A DNA stretch of 64,000 nucleotides from positions 3,660,001-3,724,000 of the forward strand of contig NC_092566.1 of assembly GCF_037975245.1 (NCBI RefSeq). The letters are read 5' to 3'. Shown here piece after piece: positions 1-11,800 of this stretch; positions within the stretch are counted from its first letter, which is position 1, and each line of letters starts with the position of its first letter. Below the pieces are notes generated by a model. That model saw nothing but the letters and a program-made list of their open reading frames with translations, did not search any database and was not told the origin of the DNA. Both the position numbers and the translations under genes were made by a program. The DNA is from Apostichopus japonicus. Lineage: Eukaryota; Echinodermata; Holothuroidea; Aspidochirotida; Stichopodidae.

Positions 1-612
1 AATTTATTTCCAGCAATTGTGTACAGTGCATTAATGTTTAACAATGTGTAAACGAATAGTTTGATACAATACAATCTATTAAAGGTGGGATCGCTCGTAA
101 TTTCCTCGTAAATTCTGTCCTTCACACCACCCGATTCAAAAATAATATCAATACTACCCTCTATCGGATCGTCGCTGTTGTCTCGTAATTTCTCAGCAAT
201 CCCGTATTTACGGCTAGTAAGCAATAAACGGGTTCGGTTACTTGAACGGTGGCCTTGGCGAAATTCCTGCATAGTTTCTTGTCTGTGGCAGTACAGGGAG
301 TTGTTATGGAACAACTCCCTGGTCAGTAGTATGCGGTATTACGCCGCGTTTTCGTGTGTGTTGTGTGATACAAAACTCAGTGCTTTGTTTTACGTTCAGA
401 ACTTTTCACAACTAATGGGCTGTACAGTATAGGTTACGGTCGAGCTTTGCATCAGGCGTAATAGTTCGACCAGGGAGCTGCTACTCTAGCAGTTCCCTGC
501 TTTTACTCTTTTAGGCCTACATGGTGAGCAGTCGAAGTCAAGAAACAGCTCAAGAAACTAATAGTTATGAACTTTATGTCTGATTCACGCTGACTGGTGT
601 CACAAAAAGACA
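1..612. other. Gene-free flank with two strong hairpins
   Basis: No coding region is recognisable. Two inverted repeats stand out. At 294-321 there is a perfect 12-bp stem with the loop ATGG (arms CAGGGAGTTGTT and AACAACTCCCTG). At 471-499 a 13-bp stem with one G-T mismatch (left arm CAGGGAGCTGCTA) closes a 3-nt loop. The two share the CAGGGAG start and bracket about 150 bp. A related hairpin recurs at 44781-44801. They may be ends of a mobile element, but no target duplication was found. Confidence 0.4.
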
Positions 613-620
613 AACGCGAA

Positions 621-2172
621 CAAGGGCGGCGGAACCGGGGGGGCACAGGGGGCACGTGCCCCCCCACTTTTCCTCAGGTTAAAAATGTGCCCTTTTTCTA
701 CATAAAAATTTCTAAATAAAAAAAGAGTTTAAAAAGCGAAACCCACGTCGAATGAAATATTTTGGGAAGTTTGGAATGTTTACCACAGGCGTAGGAGCCC
801 AATTTGATTTGGGGGGCTGTAACGACTTGCCGGAAAAATATTGCCAAAATTTTTCGCGCGCTACGCGCGCGCGCGTTCAGCATGTTAATGTGCATATCAT
901 ATAGGCATGCATTGGTTATTATATTCGCATGCCAATAACATACAATCATTTGCCGTGTTATAACGGTGTTATAAAAATTGGTTAGAAATATTGGGAAAGT
1001 CGTTACAATAATAATCATCATAATAATATCAGTTTAACCATTGAAGAACACATAGAAAATTATTTTTCTTTCAGTATTTTCACATATTTCATTTGCTTTC
1101 ATGCATGTATCGATCGCGTGTGCAGGGACTTGGACTTTATAATGATTTCACCTCATTTTGTCTTTTTCCTTGTTTCCCAATTTGCACATTAGATATTGCA
1201 GTGCTAGTATGCATTGTTTCCTTGAGGGAGGGGGGGGGGGTGGCGTTGATGGAGTCAAGGGCGGCGGAAGCACTTTGAATCTGGGGGGGCACCAACGTCG
1301 AAGGGCACTTTGCAGAAATTCGATTGGACTGATGCAGCCTGATATTTAGTACCCTTTTAACTCTTATTGTATTATCTTATTTGCGTATACACATCACTCC
1401 ATCAACGCAGCCCCCCCCCCCCCCCAAGGAAACAATGCATACTAGCACTGCAGTATTTAATGTGCAAATTGGGAAAAAAGGAAAAAAACAAAATGAGGTG
1501 AAATCATTATAAAGTCCAAGTCCCTGCACACGCGATCGATACATGCATAAAAGCAAATGAAATATGTGAAAATACTGAAAGAAAAGTAATTTTCTATGTG
1601 TTTTTCAATGGTTAAACTGATATTATTATGATGATTATTATTGTAACGACTTTGCCAATAATTCTAACCGATTTGGAAGGGTTATAACACGGCAAATGAT
1701 TGTATGTTATTGGCATGCGATGTAATAACCGTTGCATGCCTATATGATATGCATATTAACATGTTAAACGCGCGCGAAGCGCGCGAAAAATTTTGGTAAT
1801 ATTTTTCGGGCAGGTCGTTACAGCCCCCCCAAATCAAATTGGGCTCCTACGCCTGTGGTAGTAAACAAAACTTCCCGAAATATTTCATTTGACGTGGGTT
1901 TCGCTTTCAATTGGGTTTCGCTTTTTTATTTAGAAATTTTATGTAGAAAAAGGGCACATTTTTCATCTGAGGAAAAGTGGGGGGGCACGTGCCCCCTGTG
2001 CCCCCCCGGTTCCGCCGCCCTTGGATGGAGTGATGTGTATACACAAATAAGATAATACAATAAGAGTTATAAAGGATACTAAATATCAGGCTGCATCAGT
2101 CCAATCGAATTTCTGAAAAGTGCCCTTCGACGTTGGTGCCCCCCCAGATTAAAAGTGCTTCCGCCGCCCTTG
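621..2172 (+). mobile_element. hAT-like non-autonomous element (outer copy, interrupted)
   Basis: The element begins and ends with the inverted repeat CAAGGGCGGCGGAA and is flanked by a perfect 8-bp target duplication, AACGCGAA, at 613-620 and 2173-2180. A TIR starting with CA and an 8-bp duplication fit the hAT superfamily. Without the copy inserted at 1256-2023 and that copy's 8-bp duplication it is about 776 bp long. It encodes no transposase, so it would have been moved in trans. G/C homopolymer runs lie just inside both ends. Confidence 0.85.
1256..2023 (-). mobile_element. hAT-like non-autonomous element (inner copy, inverted)
   Basis: This is a second copy of the 621-2172 family, about 768 bp, inserted into the first in the opposite orientation. 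Its ends are the CAAGGGCGGCGGAA repeats at 1256 and 2023. It is flanked by the 8-bp duplication GATGGAGT (1248-1255 and 2024-2031), which belongs to the outer element. The pair forms a large imperfect inverted repeat: 626-1227 is nearly complementary to about 1426-2020. Confidence 0.85.
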
Positions 2173-2180
2173 AACGCGAA

Positions 2181-4284
2181 TGAGTGAAAAAAATGACTGA
2201 AGTGATTAAAAACTATTGGGTATCAAACGTAAAGTCAAGTCCGTCATGTGTGAACAATTGGTATTTCAGCCAATTTAGGTATTAATTATACATAGACTGA
2301 GTCACAGCTTACATTGTATTTTATATATAAATTTTAGTTATATATCAGGAGGGAAAGACAAAGCATTTTATGTCATATACCATATACAGATAAATATGTA
2401 TATTTAATTATTTTTGGACTCCTGGCAACGGGCCCTTTAGGCGATCACAGAGCACTTGCCCTAGCTGCACCCCGTCCTCCGAACCGGTGCACGTAAACCC
2501 TGTCCTTGCACCCCTTTGACCCGAATTAAAAAATAACGAAACTTGAACGGAAAAGGAAAGGAAAATACGTTGCCATAAGGGGCGGCTCCACCCTCTTTAG
2601 AAAGGATTGGCTAAAAGGGAATAAGTACATGAACAATAAACTAATAGTTATTTCCATTGAAAAGTGTCTCGCTGACCATCGGCCGTCAAAGCAAAAAACT
2701 TTTTTTTTCTAAATCACGTCAGTTTATTGCTTTCCAGCGTACTGTACTCCCAGAATTGACTATCCTGCTTCTTGTTCCGAACGGCTCCCAACGAAATGCC
2801 AAGAAGTCGGCAACGGGGTTGGGGTGGGTTACCCAGCTCCACCATGGGGCACCTCATCACGACTGACTCGAATTACAACTCGAAACTTTAACTGAAATTG
2901 GACTGAATTTAAAAAAATATATACTAGATGTCTGCATGGATCATACTTATCTATACTATTGTGTGACCATATAGGCGTACGGGCTCTATATAGTCAACCA
3001 GGAGAGACTGGGGGGAAGCTTTTTTTCTTGCCACAGAAAATTAAAAATTGCCCGGAAGTTCCTAGCACGATTAATTCATTTCAAACTTCGACGGCAATGA
3101 AGGACAAAGAGAACCATATAGGCCTATGCCTGACTATAAGATCATTGAACCATCACGAACAACTCCGAATAATCTTCCATTTGCCGATTCATGACACTGG
3201 GAAGTAAGGGGTGGGGGGGGGGTGGGGCTTTCCATTTGATCCGCAAGTATATTGAACGGTCACCACAACAAGGGTGTATAGCTTGGGACTAGCACGGGGA
3301 GACTTGTCAACCTTGTGAACTTTTTTGGGGGTGAGATGCGGGGGGGGGGGGAGAGTCGGCAAACTAAAACATACAGGGTAAACAGAGGGGAGGAAAGAGG
3401 TCAAGAAAGAAAGCGTGAAAGACAGATGAAGGGATGGAGGAAGAAAGTAAAGAAAATGTGGAGATGGAGGCTAGGGGTAGAGATAGATATGATATGAAAG
3501 TACAGAGAGAAAAAAACCAAGAGCAGAAAAATAGAGATCACTGGGATACTGTCAAATACACAAGAAGAATATACAATCTAAATACTGGAATTAAATAATG
3601 CACAACATAAATACAGCTTTATGACATCAACAAATCAGAGGGGAAGGATATAATGTTTCAAGGATGCTGGAAAATAAGACACAACAGAAGATGATTATGG
3701 TTTCTGATCTATTAGGCTTCTTCTCTCTACTGCTACCAGGATGTAAGAGACCACAGTGACTCGCACAACTCTTTAAGTTGTGATGACCTCTGACCCTTAC
3801 TATGCCTAACTGTTATCTTGCCAGGAAATAAATACACCAGTGCATGAGAGGAGGTGAGAGACAGGACTGATTGATCGTGTCGATAGGGGTACATGTGATT
3901 CAAGAAGATAGATGTAAAGATTAGCATCGTTTGGACACTTCAAATGGGACCCCCTCCCCACCCCCCCACACCCTCCCCCACGTTCAAATCATATCCCCTC
4001 CTGGCAACGGAAATGAACACCAGTATAAATAAACCGATACAGATATTTATACACGCTGTGCGTGTAGGCCTATATACAATAATACAAAGCTGGCCATTCT
4101 CTGATTGTTACTCCTTGATTGAATTTCCCCAACCTTGCCCACCTTGACTTAGAGGGTGGCCAAGCTCCTGATTCACAGTCATAGCTACTATCGAACAAAA
4201 TGGACGAAAGCAATTTATCTCAATCTGGTGATGCAGATGTATCATTAGCTGCTAATCCAACGTTTGTGAATGTCGCACAACCTG
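2181..4284. other. Gene-free stretch
   Basis: No convincing coding exon or repeat. The only notable features are G runs near 3209-3225 and 3341-3351, an A/G-rich tract at about 3380-3560 and a C-rich tract at 3951-3980. Short open frames here have no recognisable domain. Confidence 0.5.
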
Positions 4285-4487
4285 TCAACAAAAGTCTGGG
4301 AAAAGTGCTTGCCCCTGCCATATGTATGATCTCTTTTGTTCAGGATCATGTAAATGTGGCAATGTGTATTCGTATAGTCTGAGGTTTTTCTCCCATGCTG
4401 CTCCATATCTAATCCTACTGGTAACATTGGACAGAACATTGGCAGATGGCTTCTTGGGAGGTGTTGAAGTAACTGGATCAGGAGTAT
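4285..4487 (-). CDS. Possible last exon of an unrecognised gene
   Basis: On the minus strand a good acceptor (ATCTCTACAG) precedes an open frame of 67 codons ending in TGA at 4285-4287. The peptide starts Thr/Pro/Ser-rich (TPDPVTSTPPKKPSA) and continues into a charged and aromatic stretch (RYGAAWEKNLRLYEY). It needs a phase-1 upstream exon, and the candidate at 5351-5451 ends in phase 1. No domain recognised. Phase agreement is the only support for the join. Confidence 0.4.
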
Positions 4488-5350
4488 CTGTAGAGATTAC
4501 ATAAAACAAGAGTTACTAGATTGCAAGTATCCTGCTATAGCTTCTATGGCTGTGACTAAAAATATACCTTTTGTTTAGAACTTATCACACTTATGCAGCA
4601 CTGGAAACTGATATTTCAATTTAAATGGTGTCATTGAGTTTAGAGGACATTGAAGTTACAAGTATGTTGGTGAAACCAAGACCACCCTCAAGAAGCAGTT
4701 CTAGTCACAAGTCAATACCATGAAAATGGAGACTCCAGTAGGGGAACACTTTCAGCTGCCCAATCATACCATTAAAGACATGTCCCAACAGGTAACTGAA
4801 TTCGTAGACTAATCATCTCAGACATAGTACACCACAGCAGAGATAGAGAGAGCGGACGGAATGCCCTAGCACCATTCAACTGAATAGGCTCAATATACAG
4901 GAAGGACATGACTAACTTTATCCTGCTCCATCTCTGTATTCTGCTATAGTTTATTCGCCCTCTCTCCTTACTTAATCCTCGCTTTGTACTCCACAGTTTA
5001 TCTAAATACCTCTGCTTTCACTGACTCCTTTTGTTCAATACACCATTAACTTCTTTCTTTGTGTTCACCATGTCCTCTCTGTTCCAGGCTCTATTGTGTC
5101 TCTTGAATTTACTGTTACTAGTCAGTTTGCCTCTAAAGAAGATCCTGATAATATCAGGCCCACTTACTTTTATAAATTTTCATACACATGTATGCTTTTT
5201 AGTGGATGAGCAATATGCTACCATTTTTTCTTTTCTTTTGGAATTAAATGAGAATGAAATTGTATTATTTTTCTGATCACATCAGATCAGATAAGATTAG
5301 CACTGCTCTTCCAGTCTGTAATTCATGCAAGGATAAACATATAAATTTAC

Positions 5351-5451
5351 CTTCTCCTTTCTGAGTGTCAACTGATCTTTCTGTGGTGACAGCTGCTGAG
5401 AATGCCTCTATTTGACTTTCAGCATCTTTCCGGAAAAGATGCATTTGAAAC
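5351..5451 (-). CDS. Possible middle exon of the same unrecognised gene
   Basis: A 101-nt open segment on the minus strand lies between an acceptor (TTGTATAG) and the donor GTAAAT. It enters in phase 2 and leaves in phase 1, so it joins the exons at 7840-8243 and 4285-4487 without breaking the frame. The peptide includes RKDAESQIEAF and TTERSVDTQ and is hydrophilic. No family recognised; an expressed transcript would be needed to accept it. Confidence 0.35.
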
Positions 5452-7104
5452 CTATACAATGAAACCAAAAAAATTGTCCGTAAATCATATAACTGAAATA
5501 GTAATTTTACTGTACACCCCAAGCTTAATTGTATGCATAATGAATCTGGTAAATGGTAATGACCAAATCATTACAAATATACATGTTTTTATCATACCTA
5601 CCCAAGAAAAAATATGAAAGAGAAAAGTAACAAACAAACACTTAGGCATATTTCAATAATAACATATTGTTAACCCACATTGATTTAAACCCAGATAAGG
5701 ATGAGATATTCTTTCATACTCTTCTTCAACATATCCATAAACCGCGGTACCTTTCAAGAATTGTAAGGATAATTTTGTGTTGCCCAACTGCTTGCCCAAC
5801 AACTTGAGCTCACATGTCAATGTAAAATTTACTATGTAAACTTCCTGTCTTAGTGAACTGATTGGTTTCATATCGCTAAAAGATGTCCAGTCTTTTGATG
5901 AGAGTTTGATGTACACTCATTATTTACCTACTGTGTAAACTTCCTGTTTATGTGAGCAGTTGGTTCATTGAATTGAATTGAGATGCTACTGTAGCTTACA
6001 CCATGACATATGCCCACCATTGTGAAAAATTCCTGTTTACATGAATAGCTTGATTTCAGACTACCATTAATTTAACGCTAGATTACTCTCCACAAGAGAT
6101 AGTTTCGGCCACCAAATTTAATAGATATTATAATTTTTGAACACTAAACATCAGATCATTCACAAGAAGCTGAACAAAAACAAGCATAGTATATACTGAC
6201 TATATATAAAAAATATGATAACTTAGCACAGCATCATAAAGTATGAGCATCAGGCCTACACGCAAAAAAAAAACTGGTACTTTCTTACCCCCAGGCATGG
6301 CTATATAAAGGTTTATATAGGTATAGCTATATGTACTATGGTCCCTCAATTTGTGAGGCTAATTTACCTAACTTCTTGCATAGCAGTTGGGTTCCTTCAA
6401 AAATCCCAAACACAGACATGTACACATGATTGCTGGAATATTGGACAGACAGTCAGTAGATAACAGTATAACACCCTGTTGCCCAAATGAACCATTAAAA
6501 CTTGATTGCATATATGCTGGCTGTGGCTGACCTTAGAAAAACCTAAGGTCTAGTTGCATACGCAGCGGTGTGAAAACATGTGAATCAGTTAGGAGTGATT
6601 CTAAATTATTTATGTAGATGCATTATTTTTATAGGAAAAATTGCAGGTCCATGTGGTTGTACTTGTACAGCACAGTAGGCCTTCCTCACTGGTGTATATT
6701 ACAAAATTAGGGAATACAGTTACTATGAACACTAAATTCTGATACTTATTACTAATACTATAGGCCTTAGTCCTATGTTATATTGCCCAGTTAATTATGA
6801 CTGGGCATAGGTGAGGCTTTTCTATCAAATGCTCATTCACCAGAATTATTCTTCAAACAAGGACAGCTGATAACAATTTAGAACCTGGAGGGGGTGGGGA
6901 TGAACAGATCACCTAGGCCTAGTGGTTAGAAAATATATTTCCATCAATTTGTTGAGGCAAAAACAGTTTACTTTTTGGTGATGAGAAGGCCCAGCTTTCC
7001 ATGGCATAAATATGAGGAGTGAAACTAAAGACCCCCAGTCCCTGTCAGTCTTCTTTAGGAAGGATATTTTAATTTTTAACTGTATACAGTACAAAGTGGC
7101 TATT

Positions 7105-7323
7105 CTTACAACTAGTCGTAAGAATAATTTCCGACTACGCATGGGCAGTTGCTATTTTTATGATTAGGAGTACTAATTTTACGACGATGAGTAACAATAA
7201 CTTCCGGTTAGGGTTAGGGTTATGTTTAGGGTTACCTCTACTACATGCCCAGTTGCTTTATTTACTGCACTTGAATTTGCCTTTGTCGTAAGAATAGTTT
7301 ATAATTGTTACGACTAGTCGTAA
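7105..7323. repeat. Short element bounded by a repeated palindrome, with telomere-like repeats inside
   Basis: The right boundary is a perfect 16-bp palindrome, TTACGACTAGTCGTAA (7308-7323). The left boundary is the near-perfect CTTACAACTAGTCGTAAG (7105-7122). Between them, at 7206-7235, are head-to-tail TTAGGG-type units with one degenerate unit (TTATGT). TTAGGG is the telomere repeat of deuterostomes, so this is an interstitial telomere-like tract. Its origin is unknown. Confidence 0.6.
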
Positions 7324-7839
7324 GAAACGGCCTATACAGTATCCTCATGACAAGCATTCACAAACAGTGATGATGATGACTCAGTAATACAACTTACTGC
7401 TATTTTGTGCTAGGATAAGTATGATAAGGTTAGCATACGCTAGGTCCATTGGAAAAATAATGAATGATAGGCCTAGTTACAAAGCCTAGGCTCATCAAAT
7501 CATGTATGTTACAAATACAATAGCATAGACACTGCGAAGTTCGAACACCTAAGCCTTAAAATACCCCAAAAACTATCTTCATTTTATTGACAGATATGTA
7601 CGTACATACTTGCGCACGGGTCATTTTGGAGAGGAAATAACTGTAGCTTCCTAGTTTTTAGTGATATTGGCTTTCGCTTGTAGATTATCATGGTGAAATC
7701 GTGTATTTCTTAGGGGTGTCCGAACTTTGCAGTTTTCTGTACTTCGCAATACTGACAGTTACCTAGGACAATACCCCGTAGTACTACTATGTACTAGTAT
7801 CACCCTATACAGTTTTAGCCTAGCTTAGCAAATCATTAC

Positions 7840-8243
7840 CTTTTTGTGTGATCCTGAAGCAAATGTTCTGCGAAATCTGCGTTGCTAACAGAAGTCAAAT
7901 CGTGGACATGTTTGTAGAGTTCTTTCTCCATTTGCCAGTTTACGTAGGAACGTAGAAGATAGATCTTCGTGGCATCTCTTCGTCGCTGTTGTTCCTTTGC
8001 ACTGCTGTTTTTGTCAGGTCCATGCAACAATTGCTTTCCTCCACTTGAACCTATACGCTCGTTCCAGGATAAGGTCGTTTTCTTTCGCCCGATTCTCCTT
8101 GCCCTGATCCCTTTTCCATGATTGTCACTATACTCTAGTCTAATCGAATGTATTTGTACGAAAGTCGTACAGTATTCTTTACTCAAAAGGCACACAAACA
8201 ACAAACTATCGCGTACGAAAATCCTTTGCGGTAAACAGTACAA
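7840..8243 (-). CDS. Possible first exon of an unrecognised gene
   Basis: The minus strand is open for 134 codons from an ATG at 8243 to a donor (AAAAAG then GTAATG) at 7840. The first 40 residues are hydrophobic and may not be coding. The later part is basic and then helical-looking, with EQQRRRDATKIYLL followed by NADFAEHLLQDH. This loosely recalls the short N-terminal module before zinc fingers or other domains in many animal proteins (a basic RRD stretch, then a terminal (A/L)LLD-like helix). With the two exons to its left it would give about 235 residues. Function unknown; the start codon is uncertain. Confidence 0.4.
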
Positions 8244-8399
8244 TAATCTGAAATGCTGTGCTATAACATTATGTGTGCATGGGTACGGGCTTGTTACGCA
8301 TACGCTTGCCTGTGCTATTCACTGATCTAAATTTGCCACCGAGGTCACGTGAGTTTTAGGGGTCCCATTAAACCTCGCTGAAACCTCGATAATGCCAGC

Positions 8400-9902
8400 G
8401 CCCTCAAAAAAAAGTCTACGAGCGATATCGCCTTTAAGAGACAGGTACATTATAATTTATATACAATATTTTAAGCTATACAAATGCATGGAAAAGGAGA
8501 AAAAAAGAAGCACAGTGCTTATAGAATGTTTTCCCCATTTGATTATAATAAATATATTCATATACTGGAGAGAAATTGGTGAAAGGTAGACAACCCCACC
8601 CCCCCCCCCAAAAAATACTGCAAGCACTCCCCACGCGCACTACAATACTGCGTATATTTGCAAAGTTCTTCCTAATACTGCAAGGGTTCCACGCGCATTA
8701 CAATACTGCGAATTTGCAGGTAAATGCATGCAGTTCTAGTTCCTCCTTGTAGTCACGGTGGAGTGTGTAAAGTCATGGGTTTAGTTCACGGATGTTTGAA
8801 CTGGATGGAAGATTTGATGATGCGGGGCGGTTTAATGGATTCATTCGCAAAAGAAGAAAACAATTATCATGATAACATTTTGCGGAAATTCCGGGATCGC
8901 TTAATATAATGCTATTTTACTAGATGATTCACCTAAAATTCTCAATCAGATTCTTCAATGTTATACTAATATTATATATACTGAAACCGAAATTACCTCC
9001 ATGTTATTATTCCTCAAGAATCCGACAGAGATTATAACTCAGTCACATGTTTCGGTTTTTCAACATCCGTCCTGTATGTAGTAGCATAGACAATACCGTG
9101 CACCTGGTTCAGGGAGTCGGACCCTGCTTTTTTTTTCTTCTGGTGGTAGTGGGAATTTAGGTTTTCCAGTTGAAGTACTTTTATGCGTGTGTATGTGAGC
9201 ACGTTTGAAGCATATAGACATGCAAGTTAGCGGGGAAGGGGAGGGAAGCAACGGTGATCCTCCCCATGAAAATCAAAGTTGTAAAGGGGGGAAAATGTAT
9301 TGCTCTCGTATCACCAGCTCTTAAACGTTTACTGATCGAATCAAAGGCCTCGTGTAGACATCCTATGAGCCGGTTTAAATTTCAAGGTTAACCGGTTAAT
9401 TGTCGTTAGTGTAAAATCAGTCAACATGTTAATTTTTGGCTCAGCTGAAAACATTCAGCTCTGCTATAGCGATCGTACGATTCTGCCGAAAATCTGTCCC
9501 TTTTTGCCGCTGTATTTGACTGACTGCCATTTCGTCATATTTTCCATTCGATTTGGTTGAAAATTCGTCGGTGGTTTGTGTGAGTTTAGTTTTCATACAT
9601 GCGATCATATTGAATATATTTGAAGGTCATTTGAAGTCGCGAGAGGTCATTTTCTGAAAACGTAAATAACTTTTCTTTTTTTCATCTCATTTATTCGATT
9701 ACTGCATATAAGTGGTACATTTATAAAATAACAAAGCTTATAAGAATGCTACGCCTCCTAGAGGGTTTTCCAAATCTGCTGAATGAAATGTTGTTGATGA
9801 TGAATGGTGGCGAACCAACGTTGTTCAGAAAAAATATAGTTGCCGTCACGTGAGGGTCCAAACCAGGGCCTCCTGTAGAGCTTTCAGTATGATGACACGT
9901 AT
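8400..9902. other. Gene-free stretch with one imperfect direct repeat
   Basis: No coding sequence recognised. At about 8613-8718 a unit of roughly 60 bp is present twice; each unit carries AATACTGCAAG and then an ACGCGCA-rich stretch ending TACAATACTGCG. A C-run lies at 8599-8609. Confidence 0.5.
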
Positions 9903-9910
9903 CCCACATA

Positions 9911-10947
9911 CATAGGCGTAGAAGGCGGGATGGGGGGGGGGCTGCGCCCCAACCCAAAATTTGTGAAAATTCGGGCAATATGCTGAGAATTTTTCGGGCA
10001 CCTACTGAAAGAAAAATAATTTGCAATGTGTTTTTCAATGGTTAAACTAATATTATTATGATCATTATTATTGTAACGACTTCCCAAGGGCGGCGGAACC
10101 GGGGGGCACAGGGGGCACGTGCCCCCCCCCCCACTTTTCCTCATTTTAAAAATGTGCCCTTTTTCTACATAAAAATTGAGGTGTCTCGGGTTAGCAAGAG
10201 GCCAGAGAACCAGAATGAACACTCGGGAAGGGCCGTTTCCGGCCATCTGAGGGGTTTGTAAAACCAAAAATTTTCTTGTACGCTCCGCGCCAACCGATGG
10301 TGGCGCTCCGCTCAGATAGTCGTGCATACAACTTTGCAAATCCTGGCTACGCCCCTGACTTTTTAATGAGTTTCTGTGGGTCAAACTCAAAGCTATTTCG
10401 AATGGAAAAAATTTGTTAAGATATTAACAAGAAATAAACTCTAATTCGAAAGATTCCTACATTAGCAACTTGCATGATTTCACCTCATTTTGTCTCATCT
10501 CAAAAGAAAACTTGTTCCTTGTTTCCCAATTTGCACATTGGATATTGCAGTGCTAGTATGCATAGTTTCCTTCAAAAAGGGCGGGGGGGGGGGGGTGGGC
10601 GTTGATGGAGTGATGTGTATACGTAAATAAGATAATACAATAAGAGTTATAAAGGGTACTAAATATAAGGCTGCATCAGTCCAATCGAATTTCTGCAAAG
10701 TGCCCTTTGATGTCGATGCCCCCCCCCCCCCCAGATTAAAAGTGCTTCCGCCGCCCTTGCGACTTCCCCATTAATTATAACCAATATGGAAGGGTAATAA
10801 CACGGCAAAATGATTGTATGTTATTGACATGCGATGTAGAAACCAAAGCCTGCCTATATGATATGCACAATAACATATTTGGTTATATTTTTCGGGCAAG
10901 TTGTTACAGCCCCCCCCCCCAACCAAATTGGGCTCCTACGCCTGATG
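9911..10947 (+). mobile_element. hAT-like miniature element, interrupted by another
   Basis: The ends are CATAGGCGTAG on the left and the complement of CATCAGGCGTAGGAG on the right. The perfect 8-bp target duplication CCCACATA lies at 9903-9910 and 10948-10955. Leaving out the inserted element at 10085-10759 and its duplication, the original is about 354 bp and has no coding capacity. Parts of its body resemble the interior of the 621-2172 family (for example 786-1040), so the two families share sequence by capture or descent. Confidence 0.8.
10085..10759 (+). mobile_element. Third copy of the CAAGGGCGGCGGAA hAT-like family
   Basis: It carries the same terminal repeats as the elements at 621-2172 and is flanked by the perfect 8-bp duplication CGACTTCC (10077-10084 and 10760-10767). 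It is 675 bp long. About 10195-10345 differs from the other copies and includes what looks like a fragment of a 'GCGTAGCC' miniature element like the one at 47993-48267. It sits inside the element at 9911-10947. Confidence 0.85.
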
Positions 10948-10955
10948 CCCACATA

Positions 10956-11796
10956 TCACATGCAATGATCAATTTTCGTAGGCAATTTTAGGTCAGCACA
11001 ATTCAAACGGGATTTCCACAACATTTTAGCAGATTTAGCAGAGGAAAACATTCGTTACGGTTTCATTTCTATCATTGCGAGAATGAAAACTATACAAATT
11101 GCATTGGCTCTTTGTTTTTGCAATGGGGCATAGTTTATACCTAGTAATAAGTACAACGATCAATCGCATAACATAAGTTCGTGACAGTGTTAACACTTTG
11201 AAGGAATACAACTTTCAAACATTGTAACAAAGTACGTCTGCTAAGTAGGAGCAGAAGGCAAGGATATAAAGGGGGAGATGGGAGGAAAGGAAATGACACC
11301 GCTATCCCGCCCATGTCTTAGATATTTTCGCACAAATAAATGGATAAACTGCTCAGAAATAGTCAAAACAAATTTCTCAAATAGAAGCCTATAGATGAGC
11401 TAGTGCAGCGTTGCTGTACTTGTTTTTACGGTTAACCGGTTACAGAACACCCACAGTATTTTCGTCTCTGCGGACGTCCATGGGTAGGTACCGGTATATA
11501 TTATAGACCAATTATTTATTCAATACATACCAATGATATACGGTATAAGGAAGTTTTCTCTCATACCTCTTTTCCTCACAATAATAAAATAAAAAATAAA
11601 AATAAATAAAAATATTAATAATAAATAATAATAACAATTGTAATACTACTACTAATAATACTAATATTTTTTATGTCATGAAATAGGTTGATCTTTCTTT
11701 TTTAACATAATTTGTTGTGCCGAAGAGATGAATGCAAATAATAAAGGGGGAAAAAATAATAATAACAATAGGTTTTTTTTTTCATCATCTCAACAG
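10956..11796. other. Upstream region of the LRR gene
   Basis: No coding sequence. An A-rich simple repeat of AAT/AAAT units lies at about 11577-11670. Just before the LRR coding exon a pyrimidine tract and CAACAG at 11791-11796 look like a splice acceptor, which suggests an untranslated exon further upstream. Confidence 0.45.
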
Positions 11797-11800
11797 GCTC

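Noticed and set aside
178-432. 84-codon open frame near the left edge
   Set aside because: No domain, and it spans the hairpin at 294-321.
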